A DNA stretch of 64,000 bases, taken from assembly GCF_000269965.1 (NCBI RefSeq), contig NC_017219.1, forward strand, positions 62,001 through 126,000, in the 5' to 3' direction. The notes under the pieces are model-generated. The model was not told where the DNA came from. It was given only the letters and a program-made list of their open reading frames with translations, and made no database searches. Positions 63,965-64,000 of the stretch are shown in pieces. The DNA comes from Bifidobacterium longum subsp. infantis ATCC 15697 = JCM 1222 = DSM 20088 (GTDB lineage Bacteria > Actinomycetota > Actinomycetes > Actinomycetales > Bifidobacteriaceae). The translations under genes and the position numbers were made by a program. Positions within the stretch are counted from its first letter, which is position 1. Each line of letters opens with the position of its first letter.

Positions 63965-64000
63965 ATGAACATGCTTGTACCGCAGCTGGTCGCGGGATTG
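63965..64000 (+). CDS. urtB: Urea ABC transporter permease UrtB, N-terminal start (cut by window end)
   Basis: The second copy starts at ATG 63965 with GGAGATAAAGGG upstream and reads MNMLVPQLVAGL to the window edge. It is identified by position directly after urtA and by the duplicated start. UrtB is a branched-chain-type permease; the rest lies outside. Confidence 0.7.
   Translation, partial: MNMLVPQLVAGL

Larger units (their letters stand above)
63721..64000 (+). repeat. Diverged tandem duplication across the urtA-urtB junction
   Basis: 63721-63846 and 63875-64000 align without gaps at an offset of 154 bp, with about 16 differences by eye over 126 positions. Each copy contains the last 24 codons of urtA with its stop, an RBS and the start of urtB. 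The second copy runs off the window. Confidence 0.92.

Overview
The window looks like a chromosomal segment of a high-GC actinobacterium, very probably Bifidobacterium longum. The evidence is the actinobacterial growth cluster crgA / DUF881 / sortase E / trpG / pknB-pknA-pbpA-rodA-pstP-fhaB-fhaA, a DUF3073 protein, a ThrE-type exporter, and large Ppc and GlgP genes with strong G/C third-position bias. A urea ABC transporter (urtA, start of urtB) at the right edge points, by inference, to a urea-using lineage such as subsp. infantis or suis.

Layout. 0-3.4 kb: end of an oligopeptide ABC operon (permease, fused double ATPase) and an unrecognised ORF. 3.4-23 kb: mostly housekeeping genes: a membrane protein, ppc, thrE-like exporter, putP, a DUF559 endonuclease-fold protein, an amidohydrolase, trpS, DUF3073, a two-component pair, an MFS exporter, an SCP2-like protein and glgP. 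23-24.6 kb: rhomboid protease, then about 360 bp packed with DnaA boxes. 24.7-37 kb: the growth/division cluster, with crgA and the four-gene overlapping run pknB-pknA-pbpA-rodA-pstP plus two FHA genes on the minus strand. 37-48 kb: S9 peptidase, alpha/beta hydrolase, YddG-like exporter, an overlapping esterase/aminoacyl-lipid synthase pair, msrAB and a NimA-like flavoprotein. 48-55.7 kb is accessory: a glycosyltransferase start cut off by a type II restriction-modification pair, YbjQ, hemolysin III, Hsp20, an AT-rich DJ-1/PfpI gene, a MazF/PemK-like toxin-antitoxin pair, an IS5-type transposase remnant and tRNA-Leu(CAG). 55.8-64 kb: tgt, an htrA gene broken by an amber codon, a P1B metal ATPase and the urea transporter genes.

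Four copies of a ~200 bp palindromic element (11.1, 14.3, 46.3, 57.2 kb) lie between genes; their arms change together so that pairing is kept. A second palindrome family sits beside the third copy. Other notable points are the DnaA-box cluster far from any dnaA gene, the amber codon between the htrA catalytic His and Asp/Ser, a diverged 154-bp tandem duplication across the urtA/urtB junction, and an esterase-synthase pair matching the alanyl-lipid pathway known from Corynebacterium.

All calls come from reading the sequence and supplied translations; no database search was run. Residue numbers are approximate unless derived from a stated base position.
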